Shown: positions 32,734 through 44,622 of the stretch, piece by piece | Layout of the letters: each line of letters begins with the position of its first letter | How positions within the stretch are numbered: position 1 is the first letter of the stretch | Assembly (NCBI GenBank): GCA_033675265.1 | Contig: JAUJYZ010001245.1 | Coordinates: forward strand, 1-64,000 | Direction of reading: 5' to 3' | DNA: 64,000 nt | DNA from: Actinostola sp. cb2023 | Taxonomy: Eukaryota > Cnidaria > Anthozoa > Actiniaria > Actinostolidae | Notes under the pieces: generated by a model | Seen by the model: the letters and a program-made list of their open reading frames with translations, nothing else | Told to the model about the DNA's origin: nothing | Database searches by the model: none | Translations under genes and position numbers: made by a program

Positions 32734-34917
32734 TAAGGGTTAGAGAATAACGCGAGTGCTTTATGGGATTTAGAGCTCCGAGCAGCAGATAGAAGGCCAC
32801 GAGGCGCGTAGCGCCGAGTGGCCCTTCTATCAATGCGAGAAGCTCTAAATTCCTTAAAGCACGAGTGTTTATTCTCTAACCGTTTTAGAATATAGTCATA
32901 CTCACGAGAGTATTCTTTGGCTACATGTCTGTTGCTTTCCCAAAGGAATACTGATTTCAAATGCAAATACGCTTATGCAAAGCTGTTCAGTTGTGTGTAA
33001 CTTGGAGCCGGTGAAGATGTATATCCGAAGCTTGAGGCTTAATACAAGCTTGCAACGCTAGAAATTACCGGTATTTGTTGTGGAAATGAAGAGCAGCAAT
33101 CTCAAAATTTCCTCAAGCCAGTTAGAACGGACGAAATTGAAAAACGAGAGAAATAATGGACACCAAAGAAAACTCAAGCACGATGTGGACATTAATTGAA
33201 AGATTGGGCTAACTATATCGCAATAATCATACGGAGAACTTGCCTGGATGATTGATGAATATCCGTACATCTACACTTCTTATAGAACATGGAGAAACTC
33301 GTTTGTGATTTCATTTTGAAGAGTAAGTGACTCGCTACGTTTCTTTAGTGTTTAGTAAAGTTATGATCTGTATTTCTGTACCATTTTTCGTGTATAAATA
33401 TATAGCTACAGCTGCTACGAATCCAAATAACTGTCGATTTATTGGATTATGATATAATATTTGAATAGCAATTGAAGATTAAACTAAGATTGTATTATAA
33501 TATTTTTTGTATGTAGTTTAGTCCACGTTATTCATTTAGAGTGCAAATATTATATCCGTGAAAATTAAGCGCTAACATTTAGTACTAATTAACATTTTAC
33601 TACTAAGTAGACAACAATAATAAAGCATTTGGTGCTATTTATTAGTACTATTTAGTTAACTATTTCACGGATATAATATTTGCACTCTAGTATTCTCTAA
33701 GTTAGTCATTAGTATTCCCTATATAGAAAATACTAATAAGGCTTTGTAACAAAAGAAAACAAAAAGCTTTATTAGTATTCTCTATATAAAGAATACTAAT
33801 GAGTCCATTGTTAAAGCTATATTAGTTACTTTGTAAGGGTTAGAGAATAACGCGAGTGCTTTATGGGATTTAGAGCTCCGAGCAGCAGATAGAAGGCCAC
33901 GAGGCGCGTAGCGCCGAGTGGCCCTTCTATCAATGCGAGAAGCTCTAAATTCCTTAAAGCACGAGTGTTTATTCTCTAACCGTTTTAGAATATAGTCATA
34001 CTCACCAGAGTATTCTTTGGCTACATGTCTGTTGCTTTCCCAAAGGAATACTGATTTCAAATGCAAATACGCTTATGCAAAGCTGTTCAGTTGTGTGTAA
34101 CTTGGAGCCGGTGAAGATGAATATCCGATGCTTGCAACGCTAGAAATTACCGGTATTTGTTGTGGAAATGAAGAGCAGCAATCTCAAAGTTTCCTCAAGC
34201 CAGTTAGAACGGACGAAATTGAAAAACGAGAGAAATAATGGACACCAAAGAAAACTCAAGCACGATGTGGACATTAATTGAAAGATTGGGCTAACTATAT
34301 CGCAATAATCATACGGAGAACTTGGATGATTGATGAATATCCGTACATCTACACTTCTTATAGAACATGGAGAAACTCGTTTGTGATTTCATTTTGAAGA
34401 GTAAGTGACTCGCTACGTTTCTTTAGTGTTTAGTAAAGTTATGATCTGTATTTCTGTACCATTTTTCGTGTATAAATATATAGCTACAGCTGCTACGAAT
34501 CCAAATAACTGTCGATTTATTGGATTATGATATAATATTTGAATAGCAATTGAAGATTAAACTAAGATTGTATTATAATATTTTTTGTATGTAGTTTAGT
34601 CCACGTTATTCATTTAGAGTGCAAATATTATATCCGTGAAATTTAAGCGCTAACATTTAGTGCTAATTAACATTTTACTACTAAGAAGACAACAATATAA
34701 AGCATTTGGTGCTATTTATTAGTACTATTTAGTTAACTATTTCACGGATATAATATTTGCACTCTAGTCAGGTATTCTCTAAGTTAGTCATTAGTATTCC
34801 CTATATAGAAAATACTAATAAGGCTTTGTAACAAAAGAAAACAAAAAGCTTTATTAGTATTCTCTATATAAAGAATACTAATGAGTCCATTGTTAAAGCT
34901 ATATTAGTTACTTTATG
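32734..34917. repeat. Tandem duplication of about 1.1 kb
   Basis: The block starting GTAAGGGTTAGAGAATAACG at 32734 repeats from 33833 (period about 1098) at over 97 percent identity by eye. Each copy holds an inverted repeat ending GAGTGCAAATATTATATCCG (33538-33690 and 34617-34767) and a GC-rich palindrome around GGCGCGTAGCGCC. Two 62-bp copies of TGAGATATAGAGCGCACAAA follow at 34915-35037. The matching short open frames in the two copies are repeat sequence, not genes. Confidence 0.85.
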
Positions 34918-35102
34918 AGATATAGAGCGCACAAATGCTGGGCGCTGATTGGTCGAGTGAGTATGACTATATTCTAAATGAGATATAGAGCGCACAAATG
35001 CTGGGCGCTGATTGGTCGAGTGAGTATGACTATATTCTAAGTAGAAATAAAAAGCTTAACACAACACCAACATGATAGAGCAAGAGAGAGCCAGGATCGG
35101 CA

Positions 35103-35147
35103 ACCGTAGACAGCTGTTTCGTCCTTCTTGGGACTCATCAGTACGGT
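35103..35147 (-). ncRNA. Hammerhead ribozyme, left arm
   Basis: On the minus strand: ACCGTA, CTGATGA, stem II GTCCCAAGAAGGAC, GAAA, CAGCTG, TC, then TACGGT. Stem I is a perfect 6 bp and every conserved core base is present. Stem III is the short CAGCUG palindrome known from type I hammerheads of animal retroelements. Confidence 0.8.
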
Positions 35148-35485
35148 GTAGCGAGCAACAAACGCCAACTTAGAAAGCCAATGTATGTTACTTGCGCATC
35201 GATTCTGAAACTCAACCAGCTCAAATTTAGAAACCCGCCGATTGGCTCACACCACAACACGTGCGGTAATATGGTCCAAAGGGCAAGACTCTAAAATGTC
35301 ATACACACCTAGCTAACACAACACTGACATGACATTTTAGAGTCTTGCCCTTTGGACCATATTACCGCACGTGTTGTGGTGTGAGCCAATCGGCGGGTTT
35401 CTTAAATTTGAGCTGGATTGAGTGTCAGAATCGATGAGCAAGTAACATACATTGGCTTTCTAAGTTGACGTTTGTTGCTCGCTAC

Positions 35486-35530
35486 ACCGTACTGATGAGT
35501 CCCAAGAAGGACGAAACAGCTGTCTACGGT
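35486..35530 (+). ncRNA. Hammerhead ribozyme, right arm
   Basis: Identical in sequence to the left-arm copy but on the plus strand: stem I 35486-35491 with 35525-35530, CTGATGA 35492-35498, GAAA 35513-35516. Predicted cleavage after C35524. Confidence 0.8.
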
Positions 35531-35805
35531 TGCCGATCCTGGCTCTCGCTTGCTCTATCATGTTGGTGTTGTGTTTTAAAAGCTTTTTATTTCTACGTAG
35601 TATCAGCCTTTCTTGAATTTCAAGTTTTAAATGGACAGGTTTGACCTTAATCTAATGTTGGTTTGTATTCTTTCTATCTGGCGTTGTTCGATTTTGTTTG
35701 CTTTGCGCGAGACTGTTCAGTTTGTTGCGCACGAGCTTGCTTGTTTGGTGGCGTTTGTTTGTGTTCGTATACTTATAGCCGTTGTAATTAGATTTTATGC
35801 ATTTA

Positions 35806-35840
35806 GCCCTGAAGATGGGCGCTTAGCCCGAAAGCTTGGC
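35806..35840 (+). ncRNA. Hammerhead-like motif, divergent
   Basis: CTGAAGA (35809-35815), hairpin GGGCGCTTAGCCC, GAAAGCTTGG. The CUGANGA and GAAA boxes are present, but the cleavage triplet is atypical. It lies inside an open frame (35631-36179) that I do not accept as a gene. Confidence 0.35.
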
Positions 35841-36227
35841 AGTTTTGTAATAAAACTCAGGTTGAAGATACAAAAAGTTTTGTCAGGTTTGACCTTGTTT
35901 GACCTTGAGGACAGAATGAAGAATTGCTTGACAATGAAAATACATTTTCAAGTCATATTTATATGTTTTGTTAGTTTTGACATCCTTAAAAGTTGGTTTG
36001 CTTTTTGTGGTGGTCACGTGATCTATGATGTCATATTCGAGAAAAACACTAATTCGTGGATCCGCTTTCGAGTTTTGCAAGTGAAAAAAATTGGAATATC
36101 AAAAGCAATGCTTCTAATAGAGCTGAATACCATGTACTGTCACATGTTGGTCAAAGAAATATTAGGGAAAATTGTTTAAAAGTTCAGGTCACGTGACCTG
36201 TTTTAGCAAATATATCCTTAATTGTGA

Positions 36228-36907
36228 AAAGTATGAAGGTCAATCTCAACTGAGTTCTCTTTGCCGTTGTGTCACTACTTCTAAACCTCGCAGAAATAAA
36301 AACTCATACAATGTGACAGTTGTTTGCAATAACTTCAGTTCATATGGACTCGAAGGAATACATTATGATGTATACAACTGAGTTATTTTTGAGAACATAA
36401 TAATTCGAGTGAATAAGTCAATGAACGCGTTGTCAAACATTGTTGATGTCGTTCGGCTCTACATGTAATACTTTCCTACCTCCTTTGGTACTCCAGAGCT
36501 ATTAAAGAGAAGTATATATAGCGAACTCAGAATCTGTAGTATAGCCGTATTCTATGTTTCCAGTAAACTAAAACTTATAATCCTGTCGCCTGAATACATT
36601 CGTTGTCAACCACTACATCCCGGCGGCCGCCATGAGAAGACATCGCCATCGCTCTCATCACCGATTAAATAAAAAGCGTATAAAATTGGACTTCAAACCA
36701 AAAATAACTACCTACAAATACGAAACAACAATCAGTCTAAGTACTGAATAAGTATAATCTTCTAGAGTGCAAGGATTACAATGATATCATTCGATATATT
36801 AACACACTGAATTTGAATTTACCTCGGGTCTCTTGAAAGCGTTGGTCAATGATTTCAAGATTGAAGTCAAGATTCGCGCATGCGCGTGTCGTGACAGTGC
36901 CCCTTTA
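36228..36907. mobile_element. Element with CACTGTCACGAC ends, copy 1 (partial)
   Basis: From TATGAAGGTCAATCTCAACT to GTCGTGACAGTGCCCCTTTA. The same sequence recurs from 37540 to 39728, there interrupted by three younger insertions. Confidence 0.75.
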
Positions 36908-37843
36908 ACGAAAATCCTATTCGTAGAACTCGGTAATTGAAGTAAGATAGATACATATCAGCTGGTATTTGTAAATAAAACTCGTGAGCGGAGAATAAAA
37001 CGAATTTTGTATGCATAGCTAATGACATCACGTGGTCACGTGATCACTCTAACCCTTAAAATGAAGTTAAAGGGGCACTGTCACGACGCGCGCATGCGTC
37101 AATTTTAATGATATGTAGATATTTTTAATGATATGCAGAGGTCAACGAACTCGTTTGTTTACGAAGAGAATTGCGCTAGTAAATTTCAACGTTGTGTTTT
37201 GAAAGTGTTGTACCGTCAAGCTTTCGCAGAGTGATTCCAAGTTATTCAGAATATACAACCTTTACAGCGTGTGACCTAAATATTTCATGAAATAAGTACT
37301 TATTATAGCGACTTCTGGTGAAGGAACGCCGATAAAAAAGCAGACAATCCGAGGTAACAACTCAGGTCTCAGATGAAGTTACTGACATCGCTAAACACCA
37401 AGTCCGTATTACTTCTTTCTTCAAAAAGACTAACAAAGATGTACATGTCACTACTGTATAATTAGGTACTCGTGTTTCCTTAAATTGTAAGAGTACAAAA
37501 GAGTACAAAAAGAACTGCACAATATAATTCCCGTGTAAAACGTATGAAGGTCAATCTCAACTGAGTTCTCTTTGCCGTTGTGTCAGTACTTCCAAACCTC
37601 GCAGATATAAAAACTCATGTGACAGTTATTAGCAATAGCTTCAGTTCATATGAACTCGAAGGAATACATTATGATATATACAACTGAGTTCTTTTTGAGA
37701 ACATAATAATTCGAGTGAATAAGTCAATGAACGCGTTGTCAAACATTGTTGTTGTCGTTCGGAATACTTTCCTACCTCTTTTGGTACTCCAGAGCTGATA
37801 AAGAGAAGTATAGCGAACTCAGAATCTGTAGTATAACCAAAAA

Positions 37844-38136
37844 GAGGGGGGCATTGGGATTTGCGGTGTTGCGGTGCTGGGCAATTTTTAATGCGGTGTT
37901 GCGGTGAAAAAAATTAAACATTGCGGTGTTGCGCATGCGGTGATCGTAAATCCTGCGGGATGCGGTGTTTGTGTTTCTAAACCTACGGTGTTCGGTGAAG
38001 CGATATATTACTTGTGAAGTTGCGGTGTCAAACCCGTTTTTTCGCTTCGGTCAGTTTTCGGGTTTTTTCGTAATGCGGTGTTTTCGGGTTTTTTTTGCGG
38101 TGTTGCGGTGTTCAGAATCCCCCAATGTCCCCCTCC
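37844..38136. mobile_element. TGCGGTGT-repeat MITE, 293 bp
   Basis: The ends GAGGGGGGCATTGGGATT and AATCCCCCAATGTCCCCCTC are inverted. Inside, TTGCGGTGTTGCGGTG recurs many times. A GCGGATTGCGGAC tract of similar style lies at 52485-52545. Confidence 0.8.
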
Positions 38137-38188
38137 AATAATAACTACCTACAAATACGAAACAACAATCAGTCTAAGAACTGAATAA

Positions 38189-38568
38189 AGGCCTTGGCAA
38201 ACGGTTTCAACATTGCATTCAACATGCGTTCGATTTTGTTGAATAGCGATGTTGAAACGGTTTGCCACCCGCTTTCAACAATGTTGAAAGTGTTGAAACG
38301 TGTTGAATCGATGTTGAATGAAGTTTAAAAGAGTTTAAACTTTGCTTCAACTTCGATTCAACATTTCTTTTGTTCTCGAAAATGTTGAATGGCGTCTTGC
38401 GCATTAATTAAATTAAACAATAGAAATACCTCTTGCGAAACGTTGTTGAAAGCATTGTTGAAACCCGTTTGCCACCCCGCGTTCAACATACATTCAACTT
38501 CCATTCAACAGCGTTCAACAAAATCGAACGCATGTTGAATGCAATGTTGAAACCGTTTGCCAGGGCCT
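38189..38568. mobile_element. PIF/Harbinger-type MITE, 380 bp
   Basis: The ends AGGCCTTGGCAAACGGTTTC and AAACCGTTTGCCAGGGCCT are inverted. TAA is duplicated at both sides (38186-38188 and 38569-38571), matching the empty site GAATAAGTATAATC in copy 1. Inside are many CAACATT/AATGTTG words. Confidence 0.85.
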
Positions 38569-39074
38569 TAAGTATAATCTTCTAGAGTGCAAGGATTACA
38601 ATGATATCATTCGATATATTAACACACTGAATTTGAATTTTCCTCGGGTCTCTTGAAAGCGTTGGTCAACGATTTCCAATCTCGTCTCCAGAGCCCACGT
38701 TCCTCTTGGTCAGCACCGAGAAACGAAAGGCTCTGGCTGCAACCGATTTTTGTAGCATTCTGATTGGCTTGGCAAAACAATAGAAGGACCGGAAGTAAAC
38801 TGACTAGTTAGAAAATGGCGGAGTTTACGGAGCTCCCGAGAGCTACACTCTGTCTCAAAACTTGCTAAAACCAATCTAATCGCTAAACAAATGACACACA
38901 GGACTGAAGTAGATATTAATCTTTATTGTGAAAGCAATTTTAGAAATTCAAGATATAAAAAAGACAGGATTCTAGAACTGAATTCACGGCCATATCAAAC
39001 GGCTCTATTCCCCAACGGCTGATTAAATAAGACACAGGAATAATAATAAGCCCAATACACCGACAAACAGAGGG

Positions 39075-39391
39075 AAAACACAAACGTTTAGTCCAGATTC
39101 TCTAAGTCTTGACATTTGATCTCGGATTAACGCATTCAATGGTGATATCACAAGAATAATGGAGTCCTCGCATGGTGTTGTAGATGTATAAACACTATTA
39201 TTGGCTATGATGGCAGAAGTCAAACACTCGAGCCAAACTAACAGTTGGTACTGAATCAGTAAGCGAGCAGTTTCCCCGTATCCAATCGGAAGTATGGCCG
39301 AATTATCATCTCTCTTAGATAGACCAACGGCTTTCAGTACTTCGTACTGTTTGAATATTAAACTGATGTCAGTTTTTTCAATCATTTTCAA
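39075..39391 (-). pseudogene. RecQ-like DNA helicase fragment inside the Mutator-like element
   Basis: The minus strand encodes FKQYEVLKAVGL, then ILPIGYGETARLLIQYQLLV (motif I region), then ILVISPLNALIRDQMSRLRE (motif Ia of RecQ helicases). The Walker A Lys is replaced: GYGET where RecQ has TGxGKS. The DEAH box and all later motifs are absent. It is about 105 residues of the first RecA-like lobe, so inactive as it stands. It may be captured host sequence or a relic of a helicase normally encoded by the autonomous element. Confidence 0.7.
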
Positions 39392-39408
39392 ACCGTAATA
39401 TACCTCTT

Positions 39409-39540
39409 TAGCTTCGTATGTAAATTGCCCATTTCAAACCATGTGATGTAAACATGGTGTTGAATTAGTCTTTCAATATGAACGAATAAATTTCAGAAAT
39501 ATAAAGGAACAATTCTCCAGAGAATATCATGTTTGCATCA
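39409..39540. mobile_element. AGCTTCGTATGTAAATTGCC MITE, copy 2 (truncated)
   Basis: Matches the left two thirds of the element at 27142-27314; the right end is lost. Confidence 0.75.
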
Positions 39541-40326
39541 CGCCATTTTGTTAGAACATGCGCAGTTTAAACTTCCGGTCCGAGATTTTCAGACTAAAAT
39601 AGGTTACAGCCAGAGCCTCTCGTTTCTCGGTGCTGACCAAGAGGAACGTGGGCTCTGGGGACGAGATTGAACGATTTCAAGATTGAAGCCAAGATTCGCG
39701 CATGCGCGTGTCGTGACAGTGCCCCATTTAGTATAATCTTCCTAACGTTTTCTATCATTGTGCCAAGTTTCGTCTAATTACCTCTAGTCACCACGTTTAA
39801 ACGTCAAAAAAACTATTTTTTTCGTAAACTTAAACTACAAATTAAACAGCACATTGATTAGTCAGATAGAAATCTGTAATAATGAACAAATGGCAGAATA
39901 CACTCATGTTTAGCGGGATAATCCAACACATCGACAGATAATTAACCAGATATAGATGTACCGTTATGTTCCTATCAGGCACTACGGTAGTTGGTGTGTG
40001 CGCAACTTTCCTCGCAGTGTCTTTACTATTCAACATACTGCAGCTGGTGTTGTACATTTGGAGAAACGTGAAAGCAACAAAGTCACAGTCCAGGTAACTT
40101 TGATTACAAATAACTAGGCCGTGCATCACTTTGGTCAAAACAGATGCATAGATGACGTCAAAACGCGTTAATAATAAATAACAATAATACTACAGTCGTT
40201 TCTGGCCATGGTAGAAAGTGAAGTGCTGCGAGTTGTACACTGACGTACATGTAATGCAGCATACATGTGGCTCTGTCCTTTGTCAGCGAGGCGCATTGGT
40301 AGTAAAATAAAATAATAAAATGCAGT

Positions 40327-40610
40327 ATATATAATAATAATAATAATAATAACTTTATTACTGTGTCATGTGTTCTAGCTTACACAAAACTAATTCGAGA
40401 CACATATCTATACCCACTAAAATCCCCTCCCCCTCCCATATATCTACTGATTCTCATTCCTACCCTTGTCCCATTGTTCCCATCCCACATATCCATTGTT
40501 TCCCATTACCGTCCCGGTCACATTGTTCCATTCCATATCTCTATTAATTCTCATTCCCACCTGAGTTTCTATATACACCATTAAAATGGTGTATGGTGTT
40601 GCTTAATACA
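40327..40610 (-). mobile_element. Retroposon 3' end with (ATT)n tail, minus strand
   Basis: An (ATA)n run at 40327-40350 followed by ACTTTATT reads on the minus strand as AATAAAGTTATTATTATT, a typical LINE/SINE 3' end. It lies in the intron between the TM exon and the small exon of receptor B, within an extra sequence of roughly 830 bp not present in receptor A. Confidence 0.5.
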
Positions 40611-41160
40611 AATGCTAACACTATAATAATCTGGTCATAGACAGACAGTTATAGACATGTACCAGCATTCAAAGCATGCAATACTTTGCACTATTTATGT
40701 TGCACGTTTTTAATAATTTGTACTCTACTGATATGCAGTAATTAATACAAATATGGATTCAATGAAATAGAGAATTGTGTTTGGTGTATATTATATACAA
40801 TGTTACTGGCCAGATATCAGAAAAGATGTCGAAGCCTCATAGCACACTTGTAGAAGATAAAAGTACACCAGGATGGATCGTATAATTTGATTCAGTAGTT
40901 GCCTCCATGCCAATGGTATGGGCCAGATTGGTTTGACGAAGATCAACGAGCTCGATCAGGTAGATAGGACAGCGATAGCGTCTCTGTATCTGGGATATTG
41001 TGTATTTAATGGCTGCTCGCTCTTATCCGTCAGTACTGTATTGTATAATCACACACAACTCTCTGCCCATGTTACACACGACATGTTGTTTTGAATAAGT
41101 GGCTTTCCTTTGTTTAGACTTTATTACTTCTCTTTATATACAGAACAACATTTTGTATTT

Positions 41161-41203
41161 TAACAGACATGTTTCGATGTGTCACACATCATCTTCAGTG
41201 TAG
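41161..41203 (-). ncRNA. Hammerhead ribozyme motif just upstream of a receptor B exon
   Basis: Minus strand: CTGAAGA (rc of 41192-41198), perfect hairpin GATGTGTGACACATC (41176-41190), GAAA (41172-41175), CATG, TC, then TGT pairing with ACA. All core bases fit CUGANGA...GAAA. It sits in an insertion of about 75 bp, absent from receptor A, about 30 bp before the acceptor of exon 41235-41262. Confidence 0.65.
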
Positions 41204-41443
41204 CTAATGAAAACAATTAATTATCTTTTATTAGGAAAACTCCTACCGATTCAGTTAATGATGTGAGTATCATTGTATGTACCTGTAACTTGATTGGTTA
41301 AACTAAAACATACATTTATAGTCGTTGTTTTTGTTCTCAAGAAAATCATAATAATAAAAGGATGTTAATGATTTACAGATCGTAGTTGAGATGGCTGCAA
41401 CGTCACCTTCATCTAGTGCAGCATTACATGTACCACCATCAAG

Positions 41444-41629
<186 letters not shown>

Positions 41630-41870
41630 CCAAAGTTTTTAGTACGAATCTGTTCAACCTTCTCGTGTCCAGCCACACACACCAAACACGTCATGTCAGT
41701 ATGAAATACCAGGAAATCCAGACAACAGACAGACCAATCAAGATCCTGGTCATTATCAACAGCTCGACCCAGTGACCAAAACATCACAACACGGTGATCC
41801 AACAGGAATGTACGAACCTCTTCGTTCAAAACAAATGGACATCAGCAATAGTGAACCAAATACGTATCAA

Positions 41871-42210
41871 CCGTTACGTAACCGTCATACTGAGTATCAG
41901 AACGTATAGACTTATTCCAACGTAAGCAATACGTATTTACGTAGACATAAGTAATGAACCTTACGTAACCGTCATACTGAGTATCAAAACGTATAGACTT
42001 ATTCCAACGTAAGCAATACGTATTTACGTAGACATAAGTAATGAACCTTACGTAACCGTCATACTGAGTATCAAAACGTATAGATTTATTCCAACGTAAG
42101 CAATACGTATTTACGTAGCCATAAGTAATGAACCTTACGTAACCGTCATACTGAGTATCAAAACGTATAGCCTTATTCGAACGTAAGCAATACGTCTTTT
42201 CGTTGTCATA
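41871..42210 (+). repeat. Tandem repeat at the 3' end of receptor B
   Basis: About four 87-bp units starting with TTACGTAACCGTCATACTGA, as in receptor A at 5216. AATAAA at 42245-42250 is a good poly(A) signal. A TCCACCGAA-rich tract follows to about 42480. Confidence 0.8.
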
Positions 42211-42696
42211 TGTAATGAACGTTGTAAATTATGAAGGTTCAATCAATAAAATCGTTCGAAAGAAAAATTTAATAGCTCAGTTTCTTTCATTCTCTAATCA
42301 AATCTCTATCATCCACCGAAGCTTCCACCGAAGCTTCCACCGAAATTCCACCGAAGATGACGTCATCCAACCGAAGGGTCCATCCTATTTTCACCGAATA
42401 TGACGACATCGTCCATCGAATATGACGTCATATACCGAAGGATCCACCGAATTTCCACTGAATATATGACGTCATCCTCCATCGAATATGACGTCTCCCT
42501 TATGACATCTCCTCTTTCCTTGAGTTTTGACCGCGTTGCACTTGAACCAGCATTTCTCAGTAGATTTGGATTTCATCGACAAGTTGTTAACTGCAATATA
42601 AAACGGAGCGCCAGAGTATGGTTGGTTCGCTGCGGACCCAATAATCAGTTTTATTTGTATCAATTCGTCAACTTATATAACCTACTTAAGGTGAGG

Positions 42697-43510
42697 CTAA
42701 ATACCTAGGCTTCTGGAGACTCTTAGTCTGTTTTCTTCAGTCTCAAGAACATACATATCTTTAACTACGTCACTTTTCCACGGTCATGTAACTTTAATAA
42801 CCTTTCTGATATAGACGACGGATTTGTGGAAACTGCGGCGGTTATTCCACCTGGCCTTAAACTATGAAGACCAAAATATTTGGTCTCGAAACCTAAAGAA
42901 CTAATACAATCCTTGACTATTTATCGATATCTGGTGTATGAGAGCTTGTTATTTCTTAAGGCATATCCACGCTTTTTCTTCGTAATACATCTGCCGAATA
43001 ATGGCAAATCACTAGTTACTTCAATATTGGCTACTTTCATGTACTTTTCAATACTAAGAACAGGACAATATTTAGTTTGAGTTCTAGATATATACACATA
43101 GTTGCCTTCACGGTAAATGTCTGTTTTACTTTTAGGGATGAATTTTTTTATAAAGTCCTTATGGAACGCTATGTGTCCAGGCTTGAGGTTGCTTAGTTCA
43201 TTATAACGTACGTAGGAATCCAGCAAAACCAATGGAACATATCGCTGCAACCCGTAGGTCCTTCAGACTGGCGCCGTCCCCAGCGTACCTGTCGATGATT
43301 TGCTTTAACATGGTTGCACTTAGCGGTTTCTTCTTCTTGATTGGAACTTCCCGTGAACGCTTTGCGGCTTCGAGGATGTTCTTACATAATCCGTTGTCTA
43401 GAGGATTTGGACCTTCGAGAGGACAAAATGTATGTAACCACTTCAAGGCTGCGTGAACCAGGACTAACGCATGGCGAACAATTTCATACAATTTCGGAAG
43501 AGCGTTCGCA
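42697..43510 (-). pseudogene. DIRS tyrosine recombinase, catalytic part
   Basis: Recognisable blocks: IDRYAGDGASLKDLRVAAIC, GFAGFLR, then YNELSNL in another frame, SKTDIYREGNYVYISRTQTK, LSYTRYR, and HSLRPGG with the HxxR of tyrosine recombinases. The nucleophile region (DMYV) is near 42745. A 4-bp duplication (ACGTACGT near 43213) shifts the frame right after GFAGFLR, a stop follows YTRYR, and another indel precedes the tyrosine block. Confidence 0.75.
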
Positions 43511-44622
43511 AGGTGGAATGCACAAGAGAAGGTGCCAAACTAGAACAAAAGAGCTGCATATGATGAATCAACAACTTACAACTACTAAAACTGGTTGAAA
43601 AATGTTCTGATTTGAAGCTTATATTTGGCGGCCTTAAAATGTTTCAATGAGCTTGATTTTACAAGAACATCTCAGCTACAATCTAAATTTGAGCATAGTC
43701 AATTTTAAACAAAATTTACCGACGGTATTTTTAATTATGACTTTTTTAGTAAAAATAGAACGAATGTTGGACAATAAGTGCAAAATAAACACCTCATCGT
43801 GTATGACTTGAGCTCACATTTTCCGATATCATTGCAAGCGATTTCTCTCAACTTTTCCAGAAAAGTAGTTCAATGTCATTACAACAATTCAAGTCTAAAA
43901 TTGAGTTTTGATACGCCCGATTTACTTGGATTTCAGGTGATTGATTTAATTACTTTATTTACGCTTGAATTATATACTCAAAACATTTCATCGAAGATAT
44001 CTCACAAACGCTCTCACATAATTTGCTTGTATTCACTAGAACTAGAGACAATTATGCCCACTATAAGATCACAAGAACATTTCCCAAAAATAGCCCCCTA
44101 GAATCTATAGAAATCGAGAATATGTAAAAAGAGGAATTCTCTCTCAGCGTTGCCATAGTAACGCCGATCTCCATAAAACATACTTCATCAGAAACTTTGA
44201 TCTTTCTGTAACAAGGTTGTAATACTCAATTTACCAATAGATCGTTTACAAACGCACAATTGTGTTTCAAACGCAAGAGGTATCGCTACGGAAAAAAACA
44301 AAAGGACAACAATGGGATAATCACCGAAAAACTACCAAGATGTAAACGATTTGGGAACAACCAAAGAGGACATTTTCAGCGGTTTTAATAAGGAGTTATT
44401 TGAAATGGACACTTGAACTTTCGAATCAGACTTGTGGAAAGAAGCTCGAACTCCTGAAAAATGTTCTGAACTACAATAACTGTACGGCATCTCGGGTCAG
44501 TTACAAAGACAAATATTGAATGAAAATGCACTGTTTTCTCTTTAATTTTGAAGTGACCCGTAGTTGAATACGAGTGAGCATTGCGCATGCTCGCGGCCAT
44601 GGTGTATGGAATTGTTCCTCAT
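43493..44622. other. About 1.1-kb insertion splitting the DIRS recombinase
   Basis: The recombinase reads up to NKSACS at 44619 and resumes at LYEIVRHALV near 43492. The sequence between is not recombinase. No TIR, tail or recognisable gene seen; its edges are estimates. Confidence 0.5.

Larger units (their letters stand above)
35041..35597. mobile_element. Fold-back element with a hammerhead ribozyme in each arm
   Basis: The left arm (35041 to about 35310, GTAGAAATAAAAAGCTT...) is inverted in the right arm (about 35325-35597). Both contain a full hammerhead core. This looks like two head-to-head copies of a small ribozyme-bearing retroelement terminus (Penelope-like or retrozyme-like). Confidence 0.75.
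32713..35618. mobile_element. Composite insertion with AAGAAAGGCTGATACTACGTA ends
   Basis: AAGAAAGGCTGATACTACGT at 32715 is inverted at 35595-35615. It fills most of the receptor B intron that is 223 bp long in receptor A. It contains a tandem 1.1-kb duplication and the ribozyme fold-back. Confidence 0.6.
38677..39669. mobile_element. Mutator-like element (9-bp TSD) carrying a helicase fragment, 993 bp
   Basis: Inverted ends of about 68 bp with few mismatches start CAATCTCGTCTCCAGAGCCC / CAATCTCGTCCCCAGAGCCC. A perfect 9-bp duplication AACGATTTC flanks the element (38668-38676 and 39670-39678). Long TIRs plus a 9-bp TSD are the signature of Mutator-like elements. It holds a RecQ-like fragment and a nested MITE (39409-39540). 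Confidence 0.85.
37069..39728. mobile_element. Element with CACTGTCACGAC ends, copy 2, hosting three nested insertions
   Basis: The left end AAAGGGGCACTGTCACGACG (37069) is inverted at the right (GTGTCGTGACAGTGCCCCAT, about 39706-39725). Nested inside: 37844-38136, 38189-38568 and 38677-39669. Copy 1 at 36228 gives the empty sites. Confidence 0.7.

Noticed and set aside
35631..36179. 182-codon open frame on the plus strand
   Set aside because: It runs through the hammerhead-like motif at 35806 and repeat sequence shared with other elements, shows no domain and has poor start context.
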